Source: Loktanella sp. S4079 (lineage in GTDB: Bacteria; Pseudomonadota; Alphaproteobacteria; Rhodobacterales; Rhodobacteraceae). Taken from it: DNA of 64,000 nt. Position numbers and translations under genes: made by a program. Numbering within the stretch: the stretch's first letter is position 1; every line of letters begins with the position of its first letter. The notes beneath the pieces are model-generated. The model made no database searches. It had not been told where the DNA came from and was given only the letters and a program-made list of their open reading frames with translations. This document shows positions 1 through 9,567 of this stretch, one piece after another. The DNA is taken from positions 124,001 through 188,000 of the forward strand of contig NZ_JXYE01000002.1 of NCBI RefSeq assembly GCF_000967725.1, written 5' to 3'.

Positions 1-188
1 ACTTGGCCGATCACAATTGACGTCGCAGCCGAAGCGATACCGGGCATATTGTGGTGTTCGGCCAACCAGTAGCGATGATACCCATGGGTTTCTGCCGCTT
101 GGGCAAGCGCAACCGTGTTCGCTAGTGCTTGTGCGGTGCTTTGACCCTCGGGCACTGGGGCGAGATCAAGTAGTGAGAAATGTTGCAT
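1..188 (-). CDS. Luciferase-like (LLM class) flavin-dependent oxidoreductase, 5' part only
   Basis: The first 62 codons of a minus-strand gene that runs off the left edge. The start ATG at 188-186 has an AAGGAG ribosome binding site (200-195) six bases upstream. The protein begins [15 protein letters not shown] and continues with the run [15 protein letters not shown] near residues 37-51, which is the N-terminal signature of the bacterial luciferase-like FMN/F420 monooxygenases of the MsnO8 type. The W-x-A-E-H-H motif lies in the first beta-alpha units of the TIM barrel. The substrate cannot be told from this fragment. It is divergent from ogt, with 91 bp between the two starts. Confidence 0.8.
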   Translation of the reverse strand, partial: MQHFSLLDLAPVPEGQSTAQALANTVALAQAAETHGYHRYWLAEHHNMPGIASAATSIVIGQ

Positions 189-279
189 CTTTGGCTCCTT
201 ACGGGGCTAGGTAGTCACGCCATCGTCGCAATCCAAGGGGCGGCTTTTGCTTTTGCGCGCTGTGCTTTAGGGTAGGGGA

Positions 280-738
280 ATGGATGGCTTGATCTGTAGC
301 ACTTCGCCTGTGGGGCCGCTTGGCGCGGATGCCGATGAGAACGGCATCACGGGGCTCGTTTGGGGCCGCGCTGGAACCCTGAAAGGCGGTGATCTGTTTC
401 GTGATCTTGCATCCCAGATGCACGCCTATTTCGCCCAAGAGCTGACCGAATTCGATCTGCCATTGGCACCAAGGGCAAGCGCCTTTCAACAGCGGTTCTA
501 TGATGCACTATGCGCGATCCCATACGGTGAAACGCGGACCTACGGCGATCTTGCGAAGGTGCTAGAGGTTTCCGCCCAAGCGATCGGTCAGGCCTGCGGT
601 GCAAATCCAATTGCCATTCTTATTCCGTGCCACCGCGTCTTGGGGGCGAATGGCTTGGGCGGCTATTCCGGGGCTGGCGGTGTAGAGGCAAAGGTCACGC
701 TGCTTCGGCTGGAAAAGGCAGCTGGGCTGCTGATTTAA
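280..738 (+). CDS. ogt: Methylated-DNA--[protein]-cysteine S-methyltransferase
   Basis: A suicide DNA-repair protein that moves the methyl group of O6-methylguanine to its own cysteine. The 152-residue protein has the PCHR active-site motif with acceptor Cys117, preceded by the winged-helix DNA-binding run YGETRTYGDLAKVL (about residues 86-99) and followed by the family's GGYSGAGG-x-x-x-K region. The length matches the Ogt class without an Ada N-terminal domain. The ATG at 280 has only a weak GGGG-containing site upstream (about 271-275), so the start is probable, not certain. The gene ends tail to tail with pcs, and the two stops share four bases (735-738). Confidence 0.93.
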   Translation: MDGLICSTSPVGPLGADADENGITGLVWGRAGTLKGGDLFRDLASQMHAYFAQELTEFDLPLAPRASAFQQRFYDALCAIPYGETRTYGDLAKVLEVSAQAIGQACGANPIAILIPCHRVLGANGLGGYSGAGGVEAKVTLLRLEKAAGLLI

Positions 739-1433
739 GCCGCTTGTTTTTCGGGGATGATTTGCTGCATCACGCCTGCGAGCAGCAAGTAAACCGACGA
801 AATCACCAATCCCCAGTGGGCGAGGCTTTCTGGGTGGAAATCGACCCATGCTGCCCATCCTGCAAAGAACGTCCATGCCAAGGCCATTGGCAATGTCACC
901 ATCCGCCAGCGCTGTGTACGCACCGGATGTACGAACTTCAGTGGCAAGAACATCGCGATAGCCAAGCTGGCCACGAGGAACAGCGAGACCCAGAAATTTG
1001 GTGATAGCGCGAAAATCACGAGGACCAGCATGTTCCAGCAGCCCGGAAAGCCTGAAAAGGAGTTGTCCTTGGTCTTCATCCGCGTGTCCGCGAAATACAT
1101 CGCCGAGGTATAGGTGATGATGATAATCGCAAACCATCCGGTCCAGCCGGGCAATAGCCCAGATTTGAACAGCGCATAGGCTGGTACAAACACGTAGGTC
1201 AGATAATCAATGATCAGATCAAGCAGAACGCCATCGAAAATAGGAGCGTTCTTTTTGACGTCGTACCGCCGGGCAAGCGGGCCATCAATGCCATCAACGA
1301 AAAAGGCAACGACCAGCCAGAGGAACATCAAGTTCCAGTTTTCTTCGACTGCTGCCAACATCGCAAGCATTGCGAATACGGCACCAGAGGCAGTCAATAA
1401 GTGAACGGCAAGAGCTTTGGATTGTAATGTCAT
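735..1433 (-). CDS. pcs: Phosphatidylcholine synthase
   Basis: An integral membrane enzyme that condenses CDP-diacylglycerol with choline to make phosphatidylcholine in one step. The CDP-alcohol phosphotransferase motif is present in the form special to bacterial Pcs, DG-x2-AR-x12-G-x3-D-x3-D, at D50-G51, A54-R55, G68, D72 and D76; ordinary family members have x8 instead of x12. The 232-residue length and several hydrophobic segments fit. It is relevant that the same window encodes carnitine-to-glycine-betaine enzymes, since quaternary amines are common substrates in such bacteria. It stands alone, convergent with ogt. Confidence 0.92.
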   Translation of the reverse strand: MTLQSKALAVHLLTASGAVFAMLAMLAAVEENWNLMFLWLVVAFFVDGIDGPLARRYDVKKNAPIFDGVLLDLIIDYLTYVFVPAYALFKSGLLPGWTGWFAIIIITYTSAMYFADTRMKTKDNSFSGFPGCWNMLVLVIFALSPNFWVSLFLVASLAIAMFLPLKFVHPVRTQRWRMVTLPMALAWTFFAGWAAWVDFHPESLAHWGLVISSVYLLLAGVMQQIIPEKQAA

Positions 1434-1476
1434 GGGGTCTTCATGCGGGAAAATTGGGGGCAGGGCAATCCGTTAG

Positions 1477-2391
1477 TCATGCCTTTGGATGGGCCTTGTC
1501 GTATACTTCCATGAGGCGGGCAGCATCAACAGCAGTATAGGCTTGGGTGGTGGATAGCGACGCGTGGCCCAATAATTCTTGGATCGCACGCAGGTCGCCA
1601 CCAGCTGATAGCAGATGCGTCGCAAAGGAATGACGCATTGCATGGGGTGTCGCCGTCGCAGGAAGGCCCAATTGCATCCGTGTCTGTGCCATCACTTTTT
1701 GAATGGCCCGCGGCGAAAGCGCACCACCTCGGACGGCTTTGAACAGTGGCTTGTCATTTTCTTTTGGGTAGGGGCAAAGCGCGAGATAGCTATCGACCGC
1801 CTCGCGGGCGGCATCAATGACTGGCACGATCCGTTCTTTGCCGCCTTTACCCGTGATGCGCAGTACGGCAGGCAGCGGTGCGTCAGCACCTGTGAGGCCA
1901 AGCGCCTCAGAGATACGAAGCCCGCAGCCATATAGCAGTGTCACCACGGCACTATCGCGTGCAGCGATCCACGGCTCGCTTGATTGGAATTCGACCCTAT
2001 CAATCATGGCGGTCGCGGCGTCTTCGGTCAGCGGGCGCGGAAGCTTCTTTTGGAATTTTGGTGAACGGGTTGAGAGCACAGCGGTAGGTTCAAAGCCTTC
2101 ACGCTCAGCCAGCCAGCGATAGAATGACTTCACCGCCGACAGCGATCGGGCCAATGACCTTGCGCCAACGCCCCGCCCGCGTTCATGCGCCATCCATGAC
2201 CGCATATCGCGAACCCCAATCGCGGCAACAGGGCCAAGCCCTTGGGGGGCGCCATTGTGCTGGGTCATGAAGGCCAGAAAACCCAAAACGTCTGCTTGGT
2301 AGGCCTTGATCGTGTTCTCTGCTGCTCCGCTCAGCGCACGTTGATGGTCGAGCCACCTGTTCAGCGCATCGGTCAGGGCAGGCGAGATCAT
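1477..2391 (-). CDS. xerC: Site-specific tyrosine recombinase XerC
   Basis: Resolves chromosome dimers at dif together with XerD. The 304-residue protein has the SAM-like N-terminal DNA-binding domain (about 1-100) and the catalytic domain with R159, K182, H250-x-x-R253, H276 and the nucleophile Y285, all spaced as in Xer recombinases. The ATG at 2391 lies 4 bp after the stop of the DUF484 gene; an ATG further upstream at 2439 would overlap that gene and is less likely. The DUF484-xerC pairing, also seen in E. coli, is why I call it XerC and not XerD. Confidence 0.9.
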   Translation of the reverse strand: MISPALTDALNRWLDHQRALSGAAENTIKAYQADVLGFLAFMTQHNGAPQGLGPVAAIGVRDMRSWMAHERGRGVGARSLARSLSAVKSFYRWLAEREGFEPTAVLSTRSPKFQKKLPRPLTEDAATAMIDRVEFQSSEPWIAARDSAVVTLLYGCGLRISEALGLTGADAPLPAVLRITGKGGKERIVPVIDAAREAVDSYLALCPYPKENDKPLFKAVRGGALSPRAIQKVMAQTRMQLGLPATATPHAMRHSFATHLLSAGGDLRAIQELLGHASLSTTQAYTAVDAARLMEVYDKAHPKA

Positions 2392-2395
2392 GGGA

Positions 2396-3091
2396 TTAAG
2401 CCAACCAGCGGCGCATGACGCGTTCAAACACTTCGGCAAAGAAGGTCAGCAAATCTGTACCTTGTTGGGCAGTGAATTGTTGCGGGTCTTCGGAGCCCAT
2501 AATCAACATGCCGGGTCGGTTCCCTTCGCCAAGGTCCAATTTTAGACAGGCCTCTGACTGGATGTAACCTGCGCGATCCCCATAGAGGCTTGCACCTTCG
2601 CTATCGAATTTGCGCAGGGTGATCTGACGCACAGGCATGTTGCGGCCCAGTGTAATGTAGTCGTCGATGAACCCCTCGGGTACGACAGCCATCGCGGGCC
2701 CCATGTCAGGGTCTGCCTCGGGCTCGTCGCTTTCTAGGACCAATCTGATTGCATCAATGCGCAGCGTATTTGCGACATCGCCTGTGAGGTCCTCGAGAAA
2801 CGCAGTGAAGGTTTGTGAATCCATCATGCGTAGAATGGCGCGGTGTACCTGATTGGTGCCTGCTAGATTATCGTAAGCTGCGGCGATCACGTTGCGATGC
2901 GTATCTTCGAGCCGATCAAACCGCTCTTCGAGTCGGGCCAAAGCGATCCCACGCAAATCGACGATATTGCCACCCATCTTTTCGTCATTGCCACCCACAA
3001 GGGCGCGCATGAGATCATGATCTTCCAGCAAAAGGTTCGGGTTCGCGATAATCTGCTCGCGGATTTCTGCGTCCATTTCGGGTTTACTCAT
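2396..3091 (-). CDS. DUF484 family protein
   Basis: A 231-residue soluble protein of the DUF484 family, whose predicted fold is GAF-like. The start region EIREQIIANPNLLLEDHDLM is the typical conserved N-terminus (a long helix followed by the phrase about position 20). The rest is a central helical segment (about 45-75) and an alpha/beta sensor-like domain with the family's GSEDPQQFTAQQGTDLL end. Its biochemical role is not established. It is almost always beside xerC, here 4 bp upstream, so co-transcription and coupling are very likely. Confidence 0.85.
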   Translation of the reverse strand: MSKPEMDAEIREQIIANPNLLLEDHDLMRALVGGNDEKMGGNIVDLRGIALARLEERFDRLEDTHRNVIAAAYDNLAGTNQVHRAILRMMDSQTFTAFLEDLTGDVANTLRIDAIRLVLESDEPEADPDMGPAMAVVPEGFIDDYITLGRNMPVRQITLRKFDSEGASLYGDRAGYIQSEACLKLDLGEGNRPGMLIMGSEDPQQFTAQQGTDLLTFFAEVFERVMRRWLA

Positions 3092-3219
3092 AAGCCTGCT
3101 CTATCGTTTTTCCGAACTTTAGCAGACTGAGCTGCAAGGTTCTGCAATTATTTTTGACAGTTTCATATAGTCAAGTAATCTTGCCACAGGGCCATATATT
3201 TGCATTCAGGAATTTTCCA

Positions 3220-4425
3220 ATGAGGAGCTATTTGATCGCGACTGGCGTCTTGTCGCTGCTTGTGCTGCTAATGTGCGTGCCATCGTTGTTGCTCACGTTG
3301 ACGTTTTTAACGCTTGGGCTCGCCTTTCTGGCAAGTCAGGTGGTCATCAATTTGTTTGTCTTAGCGATCCTGATCTTGCCGGCGGTCTTGATAAGTCAGC
3401 GTTCACTGCTTGCGGGGGTAATTCTGAGCGGATCGACGGTTCTAGCTGCGAGCCTCGGCCCCGGCATTCTAGGGTATCTTACTCAAAAGTATCATCCGAT
3501 GTTGCAACCGCAGATTTCCGCTGAAGCCCATTCGGGCGTTATGTCTATCGAGTTCATTCTGGATGACCGATTTTCAGAGAATGACTTCAGGCCGTGCGAG
3601 GGTGATTGTCTGCGCATTTTACAGGATACGAATTTGGATTGGGTGCGGTTACAGGACATCACTGGCAGTGAGCATGTCTTCAAACGCGAGGATGGTTTCA
3701 TGCATTCGACCAGCGCGTTTTCGGGTTCGGCAGATATAACTGTTCAGGAATATAACGGCCGCCGGGGACGCCCGCCCAATTCGACATTCGCGCTTTGGGA
3801 AATGGATACTGGTCCAGAGGGATTTACTGTGCAGGATAATCGTCAGGGTGAGATCTTGTCACGTAATATCGCCGCAGTCGTTCTTGGGCCAGAACTCATT
3901 TCTTGGCTGTTTGTGGGGATGGAAAGAGACGGTCCCGCGAACTTCTCACTTGTTAAGAAACGTCGCATTGTTAATTTAGCTGACCCAGAGCGTACGTTGG
4001 AAAGCGAGCTTACTGTGTTGGGGCTGTTGACTGCGGAAACTGGAGAAGGGACCACGATCAATTCCCCTGATGTCATTGATACCAAGTTGAGCAGTATCAT
4101 ATCGAATACACCTCAAGACAGTCAGAAAAGATCAAGCTTTTCACCCACTGAAGCCTTTGTGGTGAACGAGTTCTTGTACCAAGTGCAGCAAGGCGTGGAG
4201 GTCGATCGCCGCCTTGAGTTGATCGTGCAAACAGCCTTTGATCCACGTTTCAAGAATTATGGACGTTTTGCTGAAATACTTGATCAGCACCAGTCCGTCC
4301 GAGAGTTTACGGTTCAGCACCTTGCGCAATATCGGCACAATGAGGCGGAGCTGAATAGACTGGTGTCCCGCCTACAGCAAAGACACCAACAAATGGTCAA
4401 TGAAGCATTGTTTCCCACTGAATAG
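3220..4425 (+). CDS. Unknown membrane-anchored protein
   Basis: I do not recognise this gene. From the ATG at 3220 (CAGG at 3207-3210 upstream) the protein has about 401 residues; an earlier ATG at 3154 has no good binding site. It begins with three or four hydrophobic segments in the first 95 residues (MRSYLIATGVLSLLVLLMC and following), then a long polar region of about 300 residues with mixed alpha/beta character, including two acidic patches and a Cys-x3-Cys pair (CEGDC near residue 127). The C-terminus is rich in Arg/Gln/His and probably helical. Base composition is more AT-rich than the flanking xerC and tal genes. It stands alone, divergent from DUF484. A lineage-specific or acquired gene is the simplest reading. 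Confidence 0.6.
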   Translation: MRSYLIATGVLSLLVLLMCVPSLLLTLTFLTLGLAFLASQVVINLFVLAILILPAVLISQRSLLAGVILSGSTVLAASLGPGILGYLTQKYHPMLQPQISAEAHSGVMSIEFILDDRFSENDFRPCEGDCLRILQDTNLDWVRLQDITGSEHVFKREDGFMHSTSAFSGSADITVQEYNGRRGRPPNSTFALWEMDTGPEGFTVQDNRQGEILSRNIAAVVLGPELISWLFVGMERDGPANFSLVKKRRIVNLADPERTLESELTVLGLLTAETGEGTTINSPDVIDTKLSSIISNTPQDSQKRSSFSPTEAFVVNEFLYQVQQGVEVDRRLELIVQTAFDPRFKNYGRFAEILDQHQSVREFTVQHLAQYRHNEAELNRLVSRLQQRHQQMVNEALFPTE

Positions 4426-4615
4426 CGTTCACTTTGTGAGCAGATAAGTGCTTGCTGGCCTGTATCATACCTAACGGTCAGTGCACCGTATCAGGGGATT
4501 TGGTGTCGCGATGATAATGCGCTTCTTGCGCTTGTTCCGGCTCTAAGCAAACCATACCGGGGCCGCCGATCTAATCCGATCTCCAAGGCATAGGATTTTT
4601 TGGCCTTAGGAGGGT

Positions 4616-4647
4616 TGCCGCCAAGCTAAAGAATGAGCTTGGCGGCA
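4616..4647 (-). terminator. Perfect 12-bp hairpin downstream of transaldolase
   Basis: TGCCGCCAAGCT (4616-4627) pairs perfectly with 4636-4647 around an 8-nt loop. It sits 9 bp beyond the transaldolase stop, where a transcription terminator is expected. No U-tract follows on either strand, so it may act in a factor-assisted way or only protect the 3' end. The rest of the 230-bp gap 4426-4655 shows nothing recognisable. Confidence 0.5.
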
Positions 4648-4655
4648 TTCGTACC

Positions 4656-5309
4656 TTACAGGATTTTGATGCCTGCTTTTTCGATGTCAGCCATGAAGCC
4701 AGCCAGACCTTTGTCGGTCAGTACGTGGTTGGCCATGTTCTTGATCACGGCTGGTGGCGCTGTAGCGACGTCTGCGCCGATTTTTGCGCATTCTGACATG
4801 TGGTTGGCAGAGCGGATCGACGCGGCAAGGATCTGTGTGTCGAAACCGTAGTTGTCATAGATGGTGCGGATGTCTTCGATCAGCTCCAGACCGTCGATGT
4901 TGATGTCATCCAAGCGACCGATGAATGGGCTGATGAATGTGGCACCTGCTTTGGCGGCCAGCAGTGCTTGGTTTGCAGAGAAACACAAGGTCACGTTGAC
5001 CATGGTGCCTTCGTCAGACAGGGCCTTACATGTTTGCAGGCCAGCCCAAGTCAGAGGCACCTTTACCGCAATGTTATCAGCGATTTTTGCTAGTTTACGG
5101 CCCTCGGCCAGCATGGTTTCCGCGTCTAATGCAACGACTTCGGCCGAAACAGGGCCGTCAACGATGTCACAGATTTCTTTGGTCACTTCGAGAATGTCAC
5201 GGCCAGATTTTGCAATCAACGATGGGTTTGTGGTGACGCCATCCACCATCCCAAGGTCGTTGAGTTCTTTGATCTGGTCGATCTCGGCGGTATCTACGAA
5301 AAACTTCAT
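4656..5309 (-). CDS. tal: Transaldolase (FSA/TalC-type, short form)
   Basis: Transfers a dihydroxyacetone unit between sugar phosphates in the non-oxidative pentose phosphate pathway, acting in the cytoplasm. At 217 residues it belongs to the short MipB/TalC subfamily. The N-terminal [16 protein letters not shown], the DGVTTNPSL motif (23-31) and the Schiff-base lysine K83 in NIAVKVPLT are all present. Fructose-6-phosphate aldolase is the close alternative in this subfamily and cannot be ruled out by sequence inspection. Divergent from priA; the start is at 5309. Confidence 0.9.
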   Translation of the reverse strand: MKFFVDTAEIDQIKELNDLGMVDGVTTNPSLIAKSGRDILEVTKEICDIVDGPVSAEVVALDAETMLAEGRKLAKIADNIAVKVPLTWAGLQTCKALSDEGTMVNVTLCFSANQALLAAKAGATFISPFIGRLDDINIDGLELIEDIRTIYDNYGFDTQILAASIRSANHMSECAKIGADVATAPPAVIKNMANHVLTDKGLAGFMADIEKAGIKIL

Positions 5310-5393
5310 GTCTTCACTCCAGGCATGGGTTGGTGTTTGTTGTCTCAGCGTTTACCTGAAGTCAGGCACAGCGTGAACCCGCAAAAGGTTGAT

Positions 5394-7586
5394 ATGACAG
5401 ATAGCTATTTCCACGAAGGCGAATTGGTGGGCGTGTTGACGGCACAGCCTTTGGATCGCCTGTTGGATTATAAGGCACCAGAGGGTGGTTGTCACATTGG
5501 CGCCTATGTCGAGGTGCCGCTGGGCCCCCGCAAGGTGCTAGGGGTTGTTTGGTCGCGCGGTAAGGGTGATTACGACCGCAGCAAGATCCGTTCGGTTATT
5601 CGTGTGCTGGATGTTGCCCCTATGCGCGATGAAATGCGGGTGTTTTTGAAACGTGCTGCGGATTACACGCTCACACCGATGCACGCGATGTTGCGTTTGG
5701 CAACACGCGCGCCCGGGCTGGGCGATGGGCAGTCGATGCGCAAGGTTTATCGCCTTGCCGACGGTGTGCCTGATCGCATGACGGACGCGCGTGAAAAGGT
5801 GCTCGGGGTACTGCGTGATTATGGTGGGTTATCCTTTACTCTTGGCGAGCTGGCAGAAATGGCGGGGGTGGGGACCTCGGTCGTGAAAGGATTGGTCAAA
5901 CATGGCGCTATCCGCGAGGAAGAAGCGCCGCGTGATACGCCCTATCCCATGCTGGACCCAGATTACGGCGGTAAAGAGCTTAGCACTGATCAAGCGGTAG
6001 GTGCCGAAGCACTGCGCGCCGCGTTGCGCAGCGACAAATACGGGACGACTTTGCTGAAAGGGGTGACCGGGTCTGGCAAGACAGAAGTCTACCTTGAGGC
6101 TGTCGCGGAATGTCTGCGGATGGGGCGGCAGGCGCTGGTGCTGCTTCCTGAAATTGCTTTGTCAGGTGAGTTCATCAATCGGGTCGAGGCCCGTTTTGGC
6201 ATGAAGCCCGCAGAATGGCATTCCGGCGTCACTATGACGGAACGCCGCCGCTGCTGGCGGATGGTCGGGCAGGGAGATGCACAATTGGTGGTTGGTGCGC
6301 GTTCGGCGCTATTCCTCCCGTTTCAAAACCTCGGGCTGATCGTCGTCGATGAGGAACATGATACATCCTACAAGCAAGAAGACGGGGTGCTTTATAACGC
6401 GCGGGATATGACGGTGCTGCGCGCGGCAATCAATGGGGCGCAGGTGGTCTTGGCCTCGGCCACACCGAGCCTGGAAAGCTGGGCCAATGCTGAGGCTGGG
6501 AAATATCAGCGGCTCGAGTTGAAATCTCGCTTTGGCGCGTCTGTCCTGCCAAAAATGTCCGCAATTGATATGCGTGCCGAGGATTTGCCGGGAGGCAAAT
6601 GGGTGTCGCCGTCGTTACGCGATGCCATCGCGCAGCGATTGGACAAGGGGGAACAGTCACTCGTATTTTTGAACCGTCGTGGATACGCGCCGGTCACCAT
6701 TTGCAGGGCCTGTGGGCATCAGATTGCCTGCGATCAATGCGACGCGCGTATGGTCGAGCATCGTTTTCTGAAACGGCTGATGTGTCACCAATGCGGTGAG
6801 ACAAAACCTATGCCCACCGTTTGCCCACATTGCGAAGCTGAGGATCGCCTGAGCGCCGTTGGCCCCGGTGTTGAACGCATGGGCGAAGAGGTGACAGAGC
6901 TGTTCCCCGATGCGCGGGTCGCTGTGCTGTCATCGGATCTCTATGGCTCTGCTCGCGCGATGAAGGCCCATATCGAAGAAATAGCCCAAGGTGGGACCGA
7001 TATTATCATCGGTACACAGTTGGTCGCGAAGGGGCATAATTTTCCAAAACTGACGCTTGTTGGGGTGATCGACGCGGATTTAGGTTTGCAGGGTTCCGAT
7101 TTGCGAGCGGCCGAGCGGACGTTTCAATTGATGCGGCAGGTTGCTGGGCGCGCTGGTCGTGCCGAAGCGCCGGGCGAGGCGATGTTGCAGACCTATCAGC
7201 CAGAGCACGCAGTCATTCGGTCAATTCTGGCCGGCGATGAAGAAGCATTTTGGGCCGCCGAAGCGGCCGAGCGTAAAGCCGCAGGGGTGCCGCCTTATGG
7301 GCGGATGGCGGGTATCATCTTGAGCAGTCCAAATGCGCAGGATGTATTCGATCTGGGTGGCGAGATGGCACGACGTGATGAGCCGCTTCGCCGGATCGGT
7401 GCGCAGGTCTTTGGCCCCGCACCTGCACCAATTGCACGGGTACGCGGGCGGCATAGAGTTCGACTATTGGTCAAAGCCGAAAAAACGGCGCCCTTGCAAC
7501 GCGCCCTGGCGCAATGGGCAGGGCAATTCCGTTTGGCCAATAACCTAAGGCTGACGATTGATATTGATCCGCAGAGTTTCTACTAG
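5394..7586 (+). CDS. priA: Primosomal replication protein N' (PriA helicase)
   Basis: A 3'-5' DNA helicase that restarts stalled forks by reloading the replisome. The 730-residue protein has the N-terminal fork-binding domain, Walker A GVTGSGKTE near residue 223, Walker B DEEHD, and an insertion with eight cysteines between about 437 and 480 (CRACG, CDQCD, CHQCG, CPHCE) that binds two zinc ions. The ATG at 5394 is preceded by an AAGG site; a longer in-frame ATG at 5325 overlaps the promoter region of tal and lacks conserved sequence. It ends tail to tail with tdk with a shared CTAG stop. Confidence 0.95.
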   Translation: MTDSYFHEGELVGVLTAQPLDRLLDYKAPEGGCHIGAYVEVPLGPRKVLGVVWSRGKGDYDRSKIRSVIRVLDVAPMRDEMRVFLKRAADYTLTPMHAMLRLATRAPGLGDGQSMRKVYRLADGVPDRMTDAREKVLGVLRDYGGLSFTLGELAEMAGVGTSVVKGLVKHGAIREEEAPRDTPYPMLDPDYGGKELSTDQAVGAEALRAALRSDKYGTTLLKGVTGSGKTEVYLEAVAECLRMGRQALVLLPEIALSGEFINRVEARFGMKPAEWHSGVTMTERRRCWRMVGQGDAQLVVGARSALFLPFQNLGLIVVDEEHDTSYKQEDGVLYNARDMTVLRAAINGAQVVLASATPSLESWANAEAGKYQRLELKSRFGASVLPKMSAIDMRAEDLPGGKWVSPSLRDAIAQRLDKGEQSLVFLNRRGYAPVTICRACGHQIACDQCDARMVEHRFLKRLMCHQCGETKPMPTVCPHCEAEDRLSAVGPGVERMGEEVTELFPDARVAVLSSDLYGSARAMKAHIEEIAQGGTDIIIGTQLVAKGHNFPKLTLVGVIDADLGLQGSDLRAAERTFQLMRQVAGRAGRAEAPGEAMLQTYQPEHAVIRSILAGDEEAFWAAEAAERKAAGVPPYGRMAGIILSSPNAQDVFDLGGEMARRDEPLRRIGAQVFGPAPAPIARVRGRHRVRLLVKAEKTAPLQRALAQWAGQFRLANNLRLTIDIDPQSFY

Positions 7587-8173
7587 CTCTCGGGCGTGTC
7601 GCCCATTTCTTGCCGCCAATGACGACGGCACAGCGACACATAGCGGTCATTGCCGCCAATGACGATCTGATCGCCAGAGGTCATGACCTGCCCGTATTCG
7701 TCCTTGCGGACGACCATCGTCGCCTTTTTCCCGCAGTGACAAATGGTGCGCACTTCGCGCATTTCATCAGCCAGTGCTAACAACGCGGCAGAGCCGGGAA
7801 ACAGCTTGCCCAGAAAATCAACGCGCAGCCCATAGGTCATCACAGGTACCTTTAGATCATCAACCGCCTGCGCGAGCTGCCAAACCTGTTCACGTTCAAG
7901 AAATTGTGCTTCGTCCACAAAAACACAGGCACAAGGCCCCTGATCAAGACGCGCTTTGATCTTGTCGAATAGGTTTTCCGAAGGGGCGAAAGTATCTGCA
8001 TCTGCGCCAATGCCAATACGGCTTCCCACGCGGCCTTCGCCAGCGCGGTTATCAAGTTGCGCAATCATCAGATAGGTTTTCATCCCACGTTCGATGTAGT
8101 TGTGGGACGCTTGTAGAAGCACTGTCGATTTGCCAGCGTTCATCGTAGAGTAGTTAAAGTACAATTTGGCCAT
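7583..8173 (-). CDS. tdk: Thymidine kinase (type II)
   Basis: Phosphorylates thymidine in the salvage pathway. The P-loop NAGKST (12-17) is at the N-terminus, the Walker B-like FVDEAQF lies in the middle, and the zinc lasso is formed by CHC near 145-147 plus Cys182 and His185. The length of 196 residues fits the tetrameric type II enzymes of bacteria. Convergent with priA; the stop codons overlap in CTAG at 7583-7586. Confidence 0.95.
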   Translation of the reverse strand: MAKLYFNYSTMNAGKSTVLLQASHNYIERGMKTYLMIAQLDNRAGEGRVGSRIGIGADADTFAPSENLFDKIKARLDQGPCACVFVDEAQFLEREQVWQLAQAVDDLKVPVMTYGLRVDFLGKLFPGSAALLALADEMREVRTICHCGKKATMVVRKDEYGQVMTSGDQIVIGGNDRYVSLCRRHWRQEMGDTPES

Positions 8174-8413
8174 AGGCGCTGATTAACGCTTGCTGAATTA
8201 CCTTGGCAAGGCAAAGGTGAAATCAACCAGCGCTTTGGGCAAAACAATAGCCCGATGGATCGCGATCCAAAACATTTGATGACCGTCGGCACCAAAACTC
8301 GTTACTTATCCCCCAACTCGGGACAATTTATCAATGACATATGACAACTTAACAATTAATGGGAATAGAACGGCTGTTTTCCCCGCGTGGGGTATACGAA
8401 ATGGAGTACGGGC

Positions 8414-8860
8414 ATGAGCAACTACCTCAAACGTCACACAGAAGCGTTGGTCAAAGATGTTGGCATAGAAAACGCGTGTGAGTTGACGGGCAAATCCAAG
8501 GCGACGTTGGGTCGATACTATTCTGACAATCCAGAGCATGCTGATCGGTTTATGCCCGTAGATGCTGTTGCCCAGCTCGAGGCTGCTGCGTCCTATCCCC
8601 ACATCACCTCTGCTTTGGCAGAAATGCGTGGGATTACATTGTCTTACGATTCAGATCGCCCCAATAGTGAAGGTGGCGTGAACAATGATGTTATCAAGCT
8701 TAGCCAGCGTTTTGCCCAGCTAATGGCCGAGTATAACCTCTCGATCGAAGACGGCATTATCACTGTCAACGAAGCAAAACGTTTGCTCAAAGAAACGACT
8801 GCGCTGCAGAAGGTTCTCATTGATATGAAGCTCCATCTGGAAGAGAGCAACATCGTCTAA
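8414..8860 (+). CDS. Small helix-turn-helix-like protein, function unknown
   Basis: A 148-residue soluble protein. The ATG at 8414 has a GGAG site seven bases upstream (8403-8406), better than an ATG at 8387. The first 60 residues (a run such as [20 protein letters not shown]) look like a phage-repressor-type helix-turn-helix, and the C-terminal 60 residues form a predicted coiled helix with alternating Leu and charged residues. The stop overlaps the arsH start as TAATG, so the two are translationally coupled. A DNA-binding regulator of the pair is an inference from the fold impression, not demonstrated. The 240-bp stretch upstream (8174-8413) is AT-rich and should carry the promoter. Confidence 0.6.
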   Translation: MSNYLKRHTEALVKDVGIENACELTGKSKATLGRYYSDNPEHADRFMPVDAVAQLEAAASYPHITSALAEMRGITLSYDSDRPNSEGGVNNDVIKLSQRFAQLMAEYNLSIEDGIITVNEAKRLLKETTALQKVLIDMKLHLEESNIV

Positions 8861-9567
8861 TGGCCGATCTCGATATGCCAAACCTGTCAGCAGAATTGCT
8901 AGAGCCGCTGGATTTTTCAGCGCTTGCAGCCGCTGATGATGATGGGCATCCGCCGCGTATCCTGCTGCTTTATGGGTCTTTACGTGACGTTAGCTATTCG
9001 CGGCTTTGCGCCGAAGAAGCTGCGCGTGTCCTGCGTGCGCTTGGTTGCGAGACACGCTTTTTCGACCCATCCGGTTTACCATTGCCGGATGATGCGGACG
9101 AAACACACCCAAAGGTCGCCGAGTTGCGTGAGCTGGTGATGTGGTGCGAAGGAATGGTCTGGTCTAGCCCAGAGCGTCACGGCGCGATGACTGGTATCAT
9201 GAAGACGCTAATTGACTGGATTCCTCTGTCACCTATCGGCGGTATTCGCCCGACACAGGGTAAAACCCTTGCGCTCATGCAAGTCACTGGCGGATCTCAG
9301 TCGTTCAATACGGTCAACCAGATGCGTATCTTGGGGCGCTGGATGCGGTTGATCACGATCCCAAACCAGTCATCTGTGCCAATGGCGTGGAAGCAGTTCG
9401 AAAATGGCCGTATGAAGCCATCTTCGCTCTATGATCGCATCGTTGATGTGATGGAGGAGCTCGCCCGCTTTACCGTCATGACGCGCGGTCGCTCAGCAAT
9501 GCTGACGGACCGCTATTCAGAGCGTGTGGAAACGCTGGAAGACGTGCACAAGCGGGTCAGCAGTTAG
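8860..9567 (+). CDS. arsH: ArsH-like NADPH-dependent FMN oxidoreductase
   Basis: A flavodoxin-fold oxidoreductase of the ArsH family. The FMN phosphate loop [11 protein letters not shown] (about 39-49) and the diagnostic [20 protein letters not shown] stretch (about 103-122) are clear, and 235 residues is the normal ArsH length. Family members oxidise trivalent organoarsenicals or act as quinone or azo reductases. No arsR, arsB, arsC or acr3 gene is near, so the arsenic role is uncertain here; general quinone or peroxide defence is an alternative. Coupled to the preceding helix-turn-helix-like gene by the 1-nt overlap TAATG. Confidence 0.85.
   Translation: MADLDMPNLSAELLEPLDFSALAAADDDGHPPRILLLYGSLRDVSYSRLCAEEAARVLRALGCETRFFDPSGLPLPDDADETHPKVAELRELVMWCEGMVWSSPERHGAMTGIMKTLIDWIPLSPIGGIRPTQGKTLALMQVTGGSQSFNTVNQMRILGRWMRLITIPNQSSVPMAWKQFENGRMKPSSLYDRIVDVMEELARFTVMTRGRSAMLTDRYSERVETLEDVHKRVSS

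Noticed and set aside
17..214. 65-codon plus-strand frame at the left edge
   Set aside because: It is the antisense shadow of the luciferase-like gene, which has a good binding site and a recognisable motif.
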